Assembly (NCBI RefSeq): GCF_022605165.1
Contig: NC_063068.1
Coordinates: 5,766,001-5,830,000, forward strand
DNA length: 64,000 nucleotides
From: Purpureocillium takamizusanense
Taxonomy: Eukaryota > Ascomycota > Sordariomycetes > Hypocreales > Ophiocordycipitaceae
Reading direction: 5' to 3'
Under the pieces are notes generated by a model. It made no database searches and was not told the DNA's origin. It was given only the letters and a program-made list of their open reading frames with translations. Positions 44,805 through 57,030 of the stretch are shown in pieces. The number at the start of each line of letters is the position of its first letter. Position 1 is the first letter of the stretch. A program made the translations under genes and the position numbers.

Positions 44805-46525
44805 AGTGGCCCGGTCGGCCGGCAGACTGGTTCACGCACTTGGGGGGCCGACGCCTTTTTCACCACGAGAGGGTACTGCTAACAGGCAGGGGAGGGAGGG
44901 AGAGGACATGGGAGGAGATATCTATTGATGAAGGGGGAAAAACGGACGGCGGAAAATCGTGGAGCGGGAGCAGCGAGATCTGTTCTACCCACCTTACGGC
45001 CTCAAAACCTTTGCCACTGCGTGGTAGGTATATTTTTGCGCGCGCCGTCCGATAGACAATGAGGGGGAAAGCCCGCGCTCCTTCGCGGGAAATCGACGAG
45101 GAGGAGGAGGAGGAAGAGGAGAAGAAGAAGATAATAATGGCATCATCAAATCCGGACGACTGTTGTTGCTATCCTTGACGTTTTCCTGGACTGAGTCTAG
45201 GCCTAGCGGAAAGAGGCTGGACGGGGGGGGGGGGGGGATCCAGCAGCCGCATCCGCACATTCACATACTATACCGTGTGGTACTAGGTAGATGTAGTATA
45301 TCTATCGGTCGTCGCGTATACCATCTCTGTCATTACCTTCCCACAGAAGACACTTTGCACGCCTGTCTGTCTGTCTCTGCTCCGTCTCTTCGTTCCCATC
45401 GGACGGTCGAGTTTCTCGCTCACTCGCTCGCCCGCCCAACTTGCAGTCAAAACACCAGCCCTTCCGACGACACGACAGCAAAGCAAACACCGATGAAGAG
45501 ACAAGGCGTCTGAAGCATAGGCTGCAACATTCTACGTTTGCGCGCCCATGCTTCTTCATCACAAATAGATTGCTTTGCCCATCAACCCACCACCGCCTCG
45601 AACTCGGCGTCATACTCCAACCACAAACAAAACACCTGAGACACATCGATCGCGCATGTCTGTCAGTCGCCGCCCGCCCCCACTCGCATTGACAGACAGG
45701 CCCCGTCATCCTCACGACGTGTGTTCCCCTACCCGCCCCGCTCCACACAAGAACAAACAGCATTTCCATGACCACCTGCTCTTTTTTATTTTCGATTATT
45801 TCGCTTGTCTTTATTCGTACAGTACAAGTATGCCACGCACGCCCTTTTGACCCAAACCTTGTTGTGTGAAGAATCATGCTCAGCAGCAGTACCCGGCCCC
45901 TCACTTCCTTCTCTCCCCGATATCCCCCTTCCGTGTGTCTGTGTGTCTGTGTGTCTGTGTGCTTGCTTGGCCTTGACAAAACCCCTTTTTGTGGCCTCTC
46001 TCTGGAGCCGTCCACGGCAGCCCAGTACGACGCCCATGTCTCGATTGTCTTAAATGAAAATGAAGTAGAAGAAAAAAAAAAGCACAACTTCCCACCCCAA
46101 GCCCAGCCGTCAAAGGCTCGGAGGGGTTCGCAGGATATCCCTGCCCGTCCACGGACTGGATGCGCCCGACTCGTGGCGCCGTCAAGGCCCCAGAGAATTG
46201 TGAACGACGTCTTTTGCGCCGTTCCCTCCGTCTTTGAATGAGTAAATTGGGACCACATCTCGTACAAACATTCTGATCATTGGTGAGCGCCAGCCCTCGC
46301 CACGCCTCCCGTGCTGCGCGCGGCAATTCCGAGCGTTTGTGCGTGACGTCGTCTCTTGTCCAGCCTCCGGCAAGGACCGACGGAGCAGAACATGTCGGTC
46401 CCACGTCCTGTCCCACGATGCAATCGCGACAGGGTTCTGGATAGTCGTCTCTCGACGCCACGTATCCAGCGCAAATTCTCACCTCCAGTAAACTACCCAA
46501 CACTGTCCTTGTTGGGACCAAGAGA
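44805..46525. other. 1.7 kb intergenic region between convergent genes
   Basis: It contains the 3' regions of the GPI-type gene and of the La-motif gene. There are a G15 run (45223-45237) and a TGTGTC repeat (45935-45960). A 321-codon minus-strand frame (45302..46267) has no domain, reads through repeat DNA and is rejected. Confidence 0.5.
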
Positions 46526-49030
46526 TTACGACTGGGCACCTCCTGTGAATTCTGCAGAGTGAATGCCGTTCGGCAAAGCCTTTGTCGACGTCTCCGCGTT
46601 GACCTTGGCCTCGCTGCCCGCATCGACAGCAGCCTTGTCGGCCGCTGCCGCCATGACCGGACCTCCAGCCGCAGTCAGACCCGACGGGGAAAAGTCGGGC
46701 ACCTCTGCCGACAGTTGCGTGGGCGCGCCGTGGCCGCCTGCGCTGCCGTTGACCATGCCATTCACCACCCCATGTCGGTCGGGGAGCTGCTGGAACTGAA
46801 GATCGCCCTGGGGGTTGTACCCAAGAGGCGGCGAGACTCCGTACGGCGCGGGCGCCATGCCGCTGAATGCCCCAAAAGCGTACGGTCGGTTCTTGAAGGT
46901 GATGTGCGAGGGTCCGTTGACCCGAACCAAGTCGTCCCGCTCCTCGAGCGGTAAGACGAAAGTCTGCCAGTTGGAGCGTCTGCGCAGACGCTCAATCTCA
47001 TCCTCGCCAACAACGTAGTCCAGCTCGACCGACGCCTCGCAGACGGCGCGAATCATTCCCATGTCCGACGTAAGCTCTCTTATGCGCTTGAACGCCGCGA
47101 CAAAGTGCAGGTTCACGAAGCCCTGGCTATCCATGCGTTTCCGGAGGTACATGTCCTTGCACAGGTTTTCAATCGAGAAATAGTACTCGATCTGGCTCTT
47201 GAGCATCTGCATGACCACGCTGTCCCAATACGGCGCCTGGAAGGGCATGGCAGACAGGGGAGCCATGGGGAAGTCGTAGGGTCCGAACTGAGTCTGAACA
47301 GTCGGCGGTCGCGTGGCGCCGTTGGGCAGGGACATGCGGTGGTGAAAGTTGGCGCCGGCAGCATTGCGACCCCGACCGCCCCTCTGAGGGGGCGGCATAA
47401 ACATCTGGTTGTGGCCACCTTGCCTCGGCGGCGGGCTGTATGGGCCCTGAGGCCGCGAGGTCATCGATCCAGATGCGTAGGCGGAGCCGTTGTGTTGGTG
47501 TTGCGAGTGCGTCGAGTTGATGGAGTGGTGGCCGCCCCTACCGCGGAATGCACCTCGACCACGCTCGGCGCGGCCATCGTGGCGGTCGCGGGCACCAGAT
47601 TGTTCCTGAACAAACGACTTTGTTTAGCATGATCGACGAGAATGAGCGGGGAGGGGAGAACCAAGGGGAACGCTCGACAAGAGCGGGCGATGCACCACAG
47701 GCAACGGGGTACGTACGGATTGATGGGCAGAGGCAGCGTCCTTGGTCTTCTCTCCGGGAGCGTGACCTGGCGCCTTCTTTTGGTCCTTGGCATTGCTCAA
47801 GTCCATTGATGCGCGCTTCGCGGTGGGCGGCAGAGAAGCAGCCCTGGTGGAAGCACCGCTAGACTCGCGGGCTCTGTCTCTCGACTCGCCACTCTTCGCC
47901 GTGGGTGCCGCGGCGGCCGTTTTATCGGCGACAGCGGCCCCAGCTGGGGAACGGGTCGAGTTGGCACCGCGGGCACCACCCCGGGGCTTCGAGTTGCGCA
48001 TCTGGGGAATCTGTGTCTCGAAGCTCACCGAGGGCACGTAGTCGTACGCCACCCACTTCTCCTTCTGGCGTGGCTTAGCCTGGGAGGCATCGTCCTGAGC
48101 ATCCTTGACCTCCTTTTCTTGACGGTCGACGGTAGCCGTCACCGGCTTCTTCTTCTCCTCCTTTACGGCGGTCTCTGGCGTGGGCCAGGAAGAAGAGTCG
48201 TCGACGGGAGGTGGGAGCTCAGTCTTGCTCTCCTTGGCGTCCTTCTCGGCCACTCTGGAGCCTCGGCTGCCGTTCCGCTCGGCGCGGGGGGCATCGGTGG
48301 CCTTTCTGGGTGGCTTGGTGCCATTTGTCGTAGCGACGGTAGCCGCTTCGCGTGCGGGAGACGTCTCCGCAGTGGGCTTGACGACCTTCTTGGTATCCTC
48401 TCCGGGAACGGGTGCGGGCTCGCCGTTGGTGACCACCTCGCTGGCAGCGGTGGCCGGCTTGGCCTTGGCTAGGTGTGCCTCCTTTCGCTGGTGCCAAATG
48501 TTGACAGAAGGGATCGGGGCTTCGGAGAGTTCAATCTTGGGAGGCTCAGGAACTGCTTCCTGCTCCTTCTCGGTCTCCGCTGCTTGGTCGCCGGGCTGCT
48601 TGTCCGTCGCCTTGGTCTTCTTATTCTTTCGGGGCTTCCGCGAATCTTGCTCGTCCACCGACCGCGTCGCCGTGCTCGACGACCGCGTGCTCTTGTCGGT
48701 CCTCCGCCAAGGTCGATCTAACCGGCCGGCGTCGTCATCCCGCTTAGACTCGGACCGCTTCTCGGCGGTCGCGTCGGATCGCATATCGCTCTCGGAGCCA
48801 AGGTTGGAATCGAGCTCCTGCCGCTCGGCAGCCGGAGCGGCAGGCTCGGCTGTGCGGGTTGGCTCGGAAGATTTGGCGGTGCTCTCGGCAGCCGTCGAGG
48901 GTTTGGTCGTAGAAGAGGCCCGCTCAGAGGCCTGAGGCTGAACGGCTTGGTTTGCAGAAGTCGCGGCTGAAGGGAGTGTGTTGTGTCCCTTGGCCGCTTG
49001 GGCGTAGGAGAACGCTGAGGGAGCCGCCAT
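46526..49030 (-). CDS. La-motif RNA-binding protein (Sro9/LARP-like)
   Basis: Two exons, complement of 46526..47605 and 47717..49030, give 797 residues. The first 480 residues are disordered and rich in Ala, Lys, Glu, Ser and Thr, starting with MAAPSAFSYAQAAKG, the usual start of fungal La-motif proteins. A Gly/Arg segment (ERGRGAFRGRGGHH) and a Pro/Gln-rich stretch follow. The HTH La-type domain lies at about residues 560-650: YWDSVVMQMLKSQIEYYFSI, ENLCKDMYLRKRMDSQGFVN, LHFVAAFKRIRELTSD; the pattern QIEYYFSxENL...D.YLR..MDxxG is diagnostic. The C-terminal 150 residues are Gly/Ala/Pro-rich without a visible RRM or DM15 motif, so it resembles yeast Sro9/Slf1 more than animal LARP1. It would bind poly(A)/mRNA 3' ends and promote translation or stability in the cytoplasm. 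The 111-nt intron has donor GTACGT and acceptor TTCAG. Another exon beyond the TAA at 46526 cannot be excluded. Confidence 0.85.
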
Positions 49031-51298
49031 CTCGGTCGAATTGGATGCGGCTGTGAAAATCACGCGAGGCGTAAACCAAGGCTATGGAGCTCGGTCACAA
49101 CACGCGATGCGTCGATCTCGATTCTGGGCGTGATGCCGACGCTCCCCAGAGGGGGTAAAAATGGTTTGGCCGACAACGAGAAGAGGTTGCGGCGAGGTGT
49201 GACGGGAGAATTCGGCGTGTGGACTCCGAACTATGCGTACACGAGGTTTCTGGCCGGCTGTGACCCGGCAGGTATTGTTTCGGATAACTCAGCCTCCTTG
49301 CGAGAGCACGTCGTCGGCTGTGTTGTTTTTTTTTGCGTGTCGGGCTTTGACGAGTGATGGTTGCAGGCAGACGGGTGCGAGGGCGGCGAGCAGAGGTGAG
49401 AGAAAAAAAAGAGAAACCGACCGGCCCGTCGGTAAGCAGCGGCAATCGGGCACCAGCGTCGGAGGCGGCGAGAGTCAAAATATTGAATAACAAACAAACT
49501 GCTAGCAGTGATGCTTCGTAGGTGCAAAGGAGTCCGGTAGGACGCCTTGTTGTTATCGTAGCGCCTCAGCAAACACGTCGGCGCCAGGAAAACACGGCTC
49601 TTCCTGAGACAAAGGCGTCGGCTCGCAAACGACGAGGGGAGAAAAAAAACTTGAGTCGAGTCGGGCGACCGAGGGTGATGGGCACCGCACAAAAAGACTA
49701 GCCGACGACGTCGTCTTTGACACGGTCAGCCGGCAAGTTTGCAGGGCCGAGGGACTCAGCTGCGTCGCAGGACAAGGCCCAGACGAGGGAGAGCAGGGCG
49801 GTCGCCAAAGGGTTGGTGATGGCGGTGGCCCGTGGAAACACTGGTCCTCGCTCGGGGAAGGGCGGCGGGGACGAGGGAGAACCTGACGGACTGGGCCTGC
49901 ACGGGCACGACACGGGACTGCACTGGAGGCGGCAGACTCGAGGCGCGACGGGCGGGCGGGCAATCCGTGAGGGAACTGGATTGGGTGTCGGTGGGATTGC
50001 GGGTTGGCGAGTTTGGAGGGGGGAAAGAAGGGCAGGGCAGCAGGTGGGAGGGAAGAGGCCAAAGGTGTGTGCGTGTGTGGTGGTGGTGGTGGTTTGGCGG
50101 GCGGCGGCGGCGGTGGTGAGGGAGTGAGTGAGTGAGTGCCGGCGCTGCAAAGGGCAAAGCCAGCCAGCCAAATGAAGGCGGCGGGTTATTTTTTGCGTTT
50201 TTGGGGATTTTTTGGAATAAAATTTTTGTTTCTTTGACCCGGGGGGGGGGGGGTCCCTCTCCACTGCCAGGTCGTTAGTCCCGCGTCCCCTCACGGACGA
50301 CCCTCACGGGCAGCCTCGCGCCGGGTCGGCTACAAACGAGTGCCTGCCGAACGAGGCACCCGCTGGCCGAGCGTGCTGGGCTGGGCTGGGCTGGGCCGGG
50401 TGCAGCAAAGCTGCTGCGGGTTTTTGGTGGGCGGCTCCAGCTGGGCTCGGGCATGCATCCATGACATGGCCCAGGTCCATCTCGACTACGGCAATGGAGG
50501 GGGTGCTGCTACCTACCTGCCCGTAATACCAGCCCGTAACCCAAGCTGCAGCCCGGGCTGGTGGCTACCTAGCCCTGGGGACCCAGCCCGGCCGCCGTCC
50601 CCCCCAAGGCACCAGTGAATGGTAAGCGGGCGGCGACGGGAACTCAGGTAAGGCACCCGAGGCAGCTGGGGCCTAGCCTAGCCCGTGGCTGCTGGCTGCT
50701 GCCCTGGCGCCGGGGCCCTGACGAGCCCTGGAGGTTTGTGCACTGCAGTGGACGGCTGGCTCCTGAGAACCCAGGCTAAGAAGGCAACTACCTAGGCACT
50801 GTCCCCGTCGGGGGAGAGAGCCCGAGGGACGGGACCTGACCCTGCGACGCGGTTCCTGAGTGGCCCGAGGCCTGGGTGCGGGTAGCCCCAAGTGGCCCCT
50901 CCCCCCGCCCAAATGGTGGGCAGGATCCGTCCCCTCCGAAGGGCGCCCAGGGCAGCGCATCAGCGAATCCGGGCACCCTTTGACGGGCGGGTGGGCAGGC
51001 GGGCTTTGCTGGGAGCGCGTTTTGCAGGGCGGCATGGCCAGACGGGTCCTCGCGTCAGAAACCGAGACAAAGACTAAGATGGGCAGGCAGGCAATCAATA
51101 TGGAAAAAAAGTTGGGATGCTGCAACTTGATTGCTAATAACCCATGCCGTAAAAGGTCGACCGACGACCAGAACAGGAACCCGAGCTGGACCAGACCAGT
51201 GCCCTCCTCACAGCCGGGGGACAGACACTCTCGCGCGGTCCCTTGTCCTCTGCTCCTCCTGCTCGTACGACCCGCCGCGCGCGGGGCCACTGGATGAA

Positions 51299-51335
51299 TA
51301 GATGGATGGATGGATGGATGGATGGATGGATGGAT
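51299..51335. repeat. (GGAT)n tetranucleotide repeat, about nine units
   Basis: Consecutive GGAT units lie in noncoding DNA. It is the longest tetranucleotide array of this type in the window and probably length-polymorphic. Confidence 0.9.
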
Positions 51336-52021
51336 CACGTCTATGCAGAGGCAAGAGGAAGTGAATGAGTGAAAGAGGCGAGACAAAAAGAAAAATCATG
51401 CACGGCTGCACTTTGGCGGTAGGTCGCGGGGTTTTTAGCTCGGCGCTCCTTTCCATGCCCTGGAAGGGGGGGGGGGGGTTTTCAGGTAGCTGCCCATTCG
51501 TTCAGGGTTCCCCGTTCCACGCTGCGCGCGATATGCTGCGTCACTGACTGGCTGGCTGAGGTGCCCTTCCACCCGTCGCTGCGCCCCGAGCCCTAGCGCA
51601 CGGGAAGGGGCCCTCATGTTCCTGACGGGCGGGCAGCTGCTGCTCTCCGGCAAGGCGGGTGTGGTGGTGATGGCGGTGGTGGGGGTTCCCTTTCTCTCTG
51701 TCCGTCTGTCTGTCTGTGTCTCTGTTGCATGTATGTCTCTGAGCTGGATGGAACGAATCTACATGCAAGCACACTTCGTTTCCACAACTGCGTACTCTTG
51801 CAGACCGGGCCACCTGCTGTTCCGGATGGAAGGGGGGGGCGTCACTCGCATGACGGAGCGCCCGAGGGGCATCACACATCGATAGTACGGGCAGGTGTTT
51901 CTTCGACGGCCCCGCGCAGCACATGTGTCGACAGCATGACATGACATGATGGCTGCTGACGGGCGCGGGCACGGCAGACAGCGAGCAAGTCGTTTTTCGT
52001 GCGTGTGTGCCGGTGTGATGT

Positions 52022-52058
52022 TGGCTGGCTGGCTGGCTGGCTGGCTGTCTGTCTGTCT
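52022..52058. repeat. (GGCT)n-(GTCT)n compound tetranucleotide repeat
   Basis: About seven GGCT units pass directly into three GTCT units. A complementary-type CCAG array lies 1.3 kb away at 53348. Confidence 0.88.
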
Positions 52059-53347
52059 GAGCCGTCGGCAATGCAGCTGCCATCCCGCGATGCAGCGTCA
52101 TCGGCCAGCTCGGGTGCATGTGCTTTGTCACTGTTGGGGAACCGTTTTTTCTCTCTCTTCCTCTCTTTCATTCTCCCGACGTCGCTTGTTGGCGTGGGGT
52201 CCATCCATCTACTATCCACTCTCATTCACTTCCACATCCATGCACCCAAGCACCAGCAGTCCTGTCCATCCATGTGGAACCAGCAAGTCACCACTTATTA
52301 CCCAACCAACGTGCCGCACTTATTAGTACTATAATAAAAGTGCTTGGATACAAAGTACGTACGTAGTTACAATACGCACTTTCTTAGTAATAAAATACTG
52401 TACAGTACCGTCCTCGTATGCAGAGCAGCGGGCCAGCCGTTTATCGGTGCCGAGCACAGACTCGTCCTTTTCCCTTGTCAGACGTCTTTTGAGGCCATGG
52501 GCAACCGCCAAGGTATCTGAGGTACTTGTGCATACTGTACATACATGCGAAGTACGTCTACTACGTACGTAAGTACTACTGCAGCGGATAATAAGCGGGC
52601 TCGGGCCAGGCCGGCCCGGCCGCCTGCCTGCTCGCGTGCGGTGCCGCGCGGGATGGGATGGGTTCCCATGTTGGTGGTGGTGGTGGTGGTGGTGATGGTG
52701 ATGGTAAGGGTGGAGGCCATGGTGGTGGCGATGCCTCTATCTGTCTGCATGGGAAGCAGGCAGGCAGGCAGGCAGGCATGCACGCAATCCGTGCCGTCTC
52801 TCCGTTCACGACTTCTATGACTGTACGGTGCCATAATGCCATGCATCATCGGATGGCACATTTGCCGAGCGGCAGCACGCTCACTCTCTTTCTCCTCCTC
52901 GCCCCCCCTCCCTCCCCCTCTCTCCGCGAGAGAAAGAGACAGATAGCTCGATGATGCTTCCCCCGCCTTTCGTGCTCCCACACACGCACATCCACCTCGC
53001 ATTGTATTGCGCTCCTCTTGCTGTTTGCCGGGCCAGCGCCAAACGCTGCCGTGCGACCTTCAAAGAAAGACTTTTGTACCACGCCGCCGCCCGCTGCTGG
53101 GCCGACAGCTTTCTCTTTTGTCCCACGAGCGCAAGCAAAGTGGCTACCTATACTGTGTACTGGTACTACAATACAGTGCTTTGCTTCATTGCCTTAGTAG
53201 CGGACAACAAAGCTTTGCTGCCACCCCCGTCGCAGCAACGAGCAGCCAGCCAGACAGCCAGCCAAGCAAGCAACCGAACAGGCGTATGTAACTGTGCGAA
53301 CACGAGTCTCGCGGGCCTCGGGATGACGCGGGAGGAGCCCGTTATTA

Positions 53348-53374
53348 GCCAGCCAGCCAGCCAGCCAGCCAGCC
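53348..53374. repeat. (CCAG)n tetranucleotide repeat
   Basis: About six CCAG units in noncoding DNA; read on the other strand it is a CTGG array, related to the GGCT array at 52022. Confidence 0.85.
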
Positions 53375-55869
53375 CGCTGCCCAGCAGACAGGCAGATGGG
53401 GGGAAGCTTGCTAGGCAGTCCCCGCGACATCCGCCGTCTCCGATTCTTGAGCTCCATGCATTTTGTCTTCTTCCGCTGACTCCCGAACGCCGTGATTCCA
53501 ACCATGACAAAGCTCGTCAACAATGTTTATCTGGGTCTACATCCATATACACAATGTACAGTAAGTACATACAGTACTGCTGCTGCTACTCCTCTACTCG
53601 CAGGCCCGCCTGCAGCACGCATGGCGCAGGCTCCTTGACACAGCCGCCCGCTCCTCTCCAGGAGGATACGGAAGAGTGTCTGTTGTTGTGTGCGTTGCGT
53701 GTCTCCGTGCGAGGAGGGTGTTTCACAAGGGCGCTGCCAGCGCCGTGCCAACAAACCGGCTCTTGTACGTAGTCTTCGGTACGTAAGGTATGCCACTATG
53801 GTACCTTTATGGATTTGCATAAAGAGGTACTGTACGAGGTAAGTTGGTACACATACTGCGCAGATGCGTACTTGGGTACCTGATCTCTGCAACGATTCAG
53901 AGGGAGGGGCCCGCTGCCGTAGCCGCAGTCGCAGCCTGCGTTTGATGGACCCTGCCTGCTGCGGGTTTTTGAGACGTGGCAAAGGAGCTCATTGCTGCGT
54001 TGCGTTGCGTTGGGTGCGTGCGTTTGGGTGCCTCGGCACCACGGGCCAGCTCGCTCGCACCGCCCGTTTCTCACTTCAAAACTCGAGACACTACGATACC
54101 ACAGTGCATACTGGTGGTGATGGACGATGGTAAAAAGCCTGTCGTGATACGACTTGCTTCCGTAGCGCAGGGCAGCAGCACGCAGCAGAACTCCGATGAC
54201 CAATAATAACTGACAAGCAGCCTTCTCTTGTGTGTGTGGATAGACAAAAGACAGATAGATATGGTTCGTCCTGTCGCCCGCGCCGCATCAATACTAGCCC
54301 CGCGGGCGGGCGAGGCCGCCAGCTGGCCCTCCGTGGTCCTCTGCATATGCGATCAGGTCCCCCGATGTGGTAATGCAAACACGAATCTTCTCTTCCAACC
54401 GGGGGCCCGAACGCGCGCCGCGGGAGGGGGGCAATCGTCCGTCCCTCCGCATCATATCCGCCGCCGGCCGGCGACGCGCTCCGAGCCGCCGTCGGGGGTG
54501 GGGGCAACGAGCTCGTCGGCGCGGTGCCGCCGCACGGCATGGCCACCCACACATCACGTACCCCCAGAAGTACATATCCGGTGCCGGACCATAAAAAGGC
54601 CTCCGTCTCGCCCCCGTCCCTTGTCGCAGTCCGCGTTGTCGTCAAGCCGCGATGAGGAGCGAGACCGACCACCTTCCTCACCATCCATGCTGCGCTGTGC
54701 GGCTGTCCTCTCTCGTCAGTTTTGAAAAAGAAGAACAGGAAAAGAAGAAGAAAAAAAAAGGGGCAGGGGCAACGAGTTACGAGTGCGGAACGAGTGACGT
54801 GTGTCTATGGTCTCAGGAAATCGAAGCGAAATACTCCCATGTCATCTCCTCTCGTCATGGACTACTACTTGTGTCCGCCACCAAGACACGCGTGCGCAGG
54901 CTGTATTCGTACAGTCGTACACATCTGACGAGGGCTCAAGGGATAGGGAAAACCAGCGCGGATACCTACTTACCAACGAAACACACACAATATCTAGGTA
55001 GTGGGCTGCGGACGGCACATTCACCCGTTTGGAGACCTCTTAGAACATAAACTCAGCCGGCCTGTCAACCATCCGACTAGCCACAGAGTCCAACAGCCCG
55101 CAAGCCCTCAATAACTCAACGACGCAAGGCTCAAGGGCGATTCGACAATACGTCGCCTCATGCCAGCGGGCCCTGGGAGTGCATATACATACATATATTC
55201 GCAGGACGGGATGCGTTGTTCCCCAACGCCTGGGCGGCAGCCTTTTCGGCCTCGCACTACGTACGTAGCTGTGCTGCTGGTCTGCTACGCTGCTGCGCGC
55301 CCTTTCGTCAACGACAGGAACGGAACGCTCGGGGCGCACGCGGCCATAAGCGTCGCGCACACTCTACGGCACTGCAGAAGCCCACTTGGGCGGAGTGTCG
55401 ACATGCCGGCATCTAGGCTTGATGACTAGTCCTCGACGTGCAATAAAATCGAGTCGTGGTAACAAGACTCATGAAGCAGTGTCCTAGGCGGCTGTGCACG
55501 TGCGTACCACTAGTTCGTAGTAGAGACTCCGTCTCGTGAGAACTAGCAAGCGCCGAGACAGTCATCATTTGGGGGCCTAATCATGAACCCTAAGGGATTC
55601 CCACGCACGACTTATGGAAGCTGATGGAAATGCTTACAGTCGAGTCTTATGCCATGCTTATTCTATCTTTCGTACAAGCTGCCCCTCTGAGTCGGGCGGA
55701 TAAATGTCCCATGCCGTCAGTCGGCGCTCGAAATAATGTGCCCGCCCAGAACAAACTGTAATAGCTTAGTCGCGTTATCTTCCCAGCGCATGTGGGCATC
55801 CGCCTCATACTATACAGCGTGCGGTCGGTGTGACTCTCAAGCACACACCGACGAGGCTTTTCGGTCGCC

Positions 55870-57030
55870 TCACCCAGACATCCACGCCGTGGCCTGCCTA
55901 GTTCCAAACGACGCGGCCAACCGCAGTCCTGACGCGCCCATGGGGAAGTAACTGACCAGATACCAGAGCAGGCAGGCGAGCTGCGCCACAGCGGACAAGA
56001 GGGTGAGGATGGTGCTTTGAAGCTGCGTGGGGGGTCAGAAATAGTATTCCTGTCTGGCTAGGCACGCCTCGTGATCGCGCATGGACTGGGGCCGGACTCA
56101 CCTTGATCGCGAAGAGCAGCGTCATGAAGATGGACCCAAAGTAGGCCGCCGTAAAAGGGAGTCTCGGAGCCGATAGGAGGTGGTACATGTAGTTGAGAGG
56201 ACCCATGACCGCCGCGAAGGAGGCCAGAAACAGGACCGACCCGACGGACCATCTGCAGCGACGTTAGCTCCCGCGACGTCATGGAGAGTTCCGAGGATCA
56301 ACAGCATGGGAATCTGGGCCACGGCATTTGCATGTCCATCATGCGCGAGCAATGTCCATGCCAGCCGGCGGCCGCCACACGCGCCGTGGAGGGCTGCGGG
56401 TTACCAGGCTGGGAAGGAGCATGGCCGCGGCCGGTGATATCGGTGCGGGAGACCAGCAGCGACCATCGTCCAAAGCAAGGCCCGAGATGCGCAAGGGTGG
56501 GGAGGCTGCGACTCACAGTATGACGAACTTGCGCGGCCGGAGCGATAGAACCGGAAACAGAGTGAAGCATATGACGAAGCAGGCGAGGGCGGCGAGGTTG
56601 CAGGCCCCAAAGATCAGCAAACGGTCCCATCTACTGACTACCACCACTTGGTTAGCCTTGGTACCCACGGGGCGCGACATGTGCATGGATGCATCACATG
56701 CATGACGAAAGGGAGGGCTCCAAGGATGCAGAATGCACATGTCCCGCTGCAGGGGTCTGTGGCGGCGCGGCGGGTGCACGCTGCACGATTCCGTCAGGTT
56801 GACTCACGAACGAACCAGCCCTCCTCCTCCTCGCGCCGGGTTGGTGCCGGCAGAGGTGCCCCGGCGTTCTCAGTCGTCGGCAAGCGCAGGTACCCACGGT
56901 CTTGGAACGGGTTCAGGTTCTTGATGGACGCCATGAGGCCCGAGGGCTGCGACGTGGTGACGGGCTCATCGTTTTCGCGCCGGCTCCAGCCCAGCGAGCT
57001 GATGGAGTCGCGGAACGAGTTGGAGGTCAT
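55870..57030 (-). CDS. sft2: Vesicle transport protein Sft2 (Got1/Sft2 family)
   Basis: Four exons, complement of 55870..56022, 56102..56252, 56517..56637 and 56808..57030, total 648 nt and give 215 residues, the same size as yeast Sft2. Sft2 is a four-TM Golgi membrane protein that helps endosome-derived vesicles fuse with the late Golgi. The N-terminal 74 residues are cytosolic, with FRDSISSLGWSRRE and a stretch of Glu before GWF. Then come LSRWDRLLIFGACN leading into TM1 (about 80-103), FPVLSLRPRKFVILW between TM1 and TM2, MGPLNYMYHLLSAPRLPF before TM3, and YLVSYFPMGASGLR after TM4; these are the family's conserved loops. The acceptor of intron 1 (56638, TAG) was chosen because it alone restores WF-x-LSRWDR and has a CTAAC branch site 14 nt away. 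Introns 1 and 2 (170 and 264 nt) are longer than most in the window. Confidence 0.93.

Larger units (their letters stand above)
49031..55869. other. 6.8 kb gene-free stretch between the La-motif gene and sft2
   Basis: I find no frame with a domain; those of 200-270 codons (50673..51386, 52951..53772) run through repeats. The first 700 bp are the promoter and leader of the La-motif gene. The remainder holds simple repeats of many kinds: GAGT at 50117-50135, GGAT at 51299-51335, GGCT/GTCT at 52022-52058, GGT at 52673-52695, GGCA at 52756-52778, CCAG at 53348-53374. It also has poly-G runs (50241-50253, 51466-51478) and dense GTAC clusters (52350-52420, 52520-52580, 53540-53575, 53765-53885). 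Confidence 0.55.

Noticed and set aside
45302..46267. A 321-codon minus-strand frame downstream of the La-motif gene
   Set aside because: It reads through a TGTGTC repeat (giving THTDTQTHRHT-type sequence) and lies in the expected 3' flank; no domain.
52022..53374. Tetranucleotide arrays considered as a CRISPR-like or satellite structure
   Set aside because: Units are 4 bp with no spacers of regular length; these are simple sequence repeats in a fungal genome.
52951..53772. A 273-codon plus-strand frame
   Set aside because: Contains repeat-encoded peptide (SQPASQPASP from the CCAG array) and no domain or good start context.
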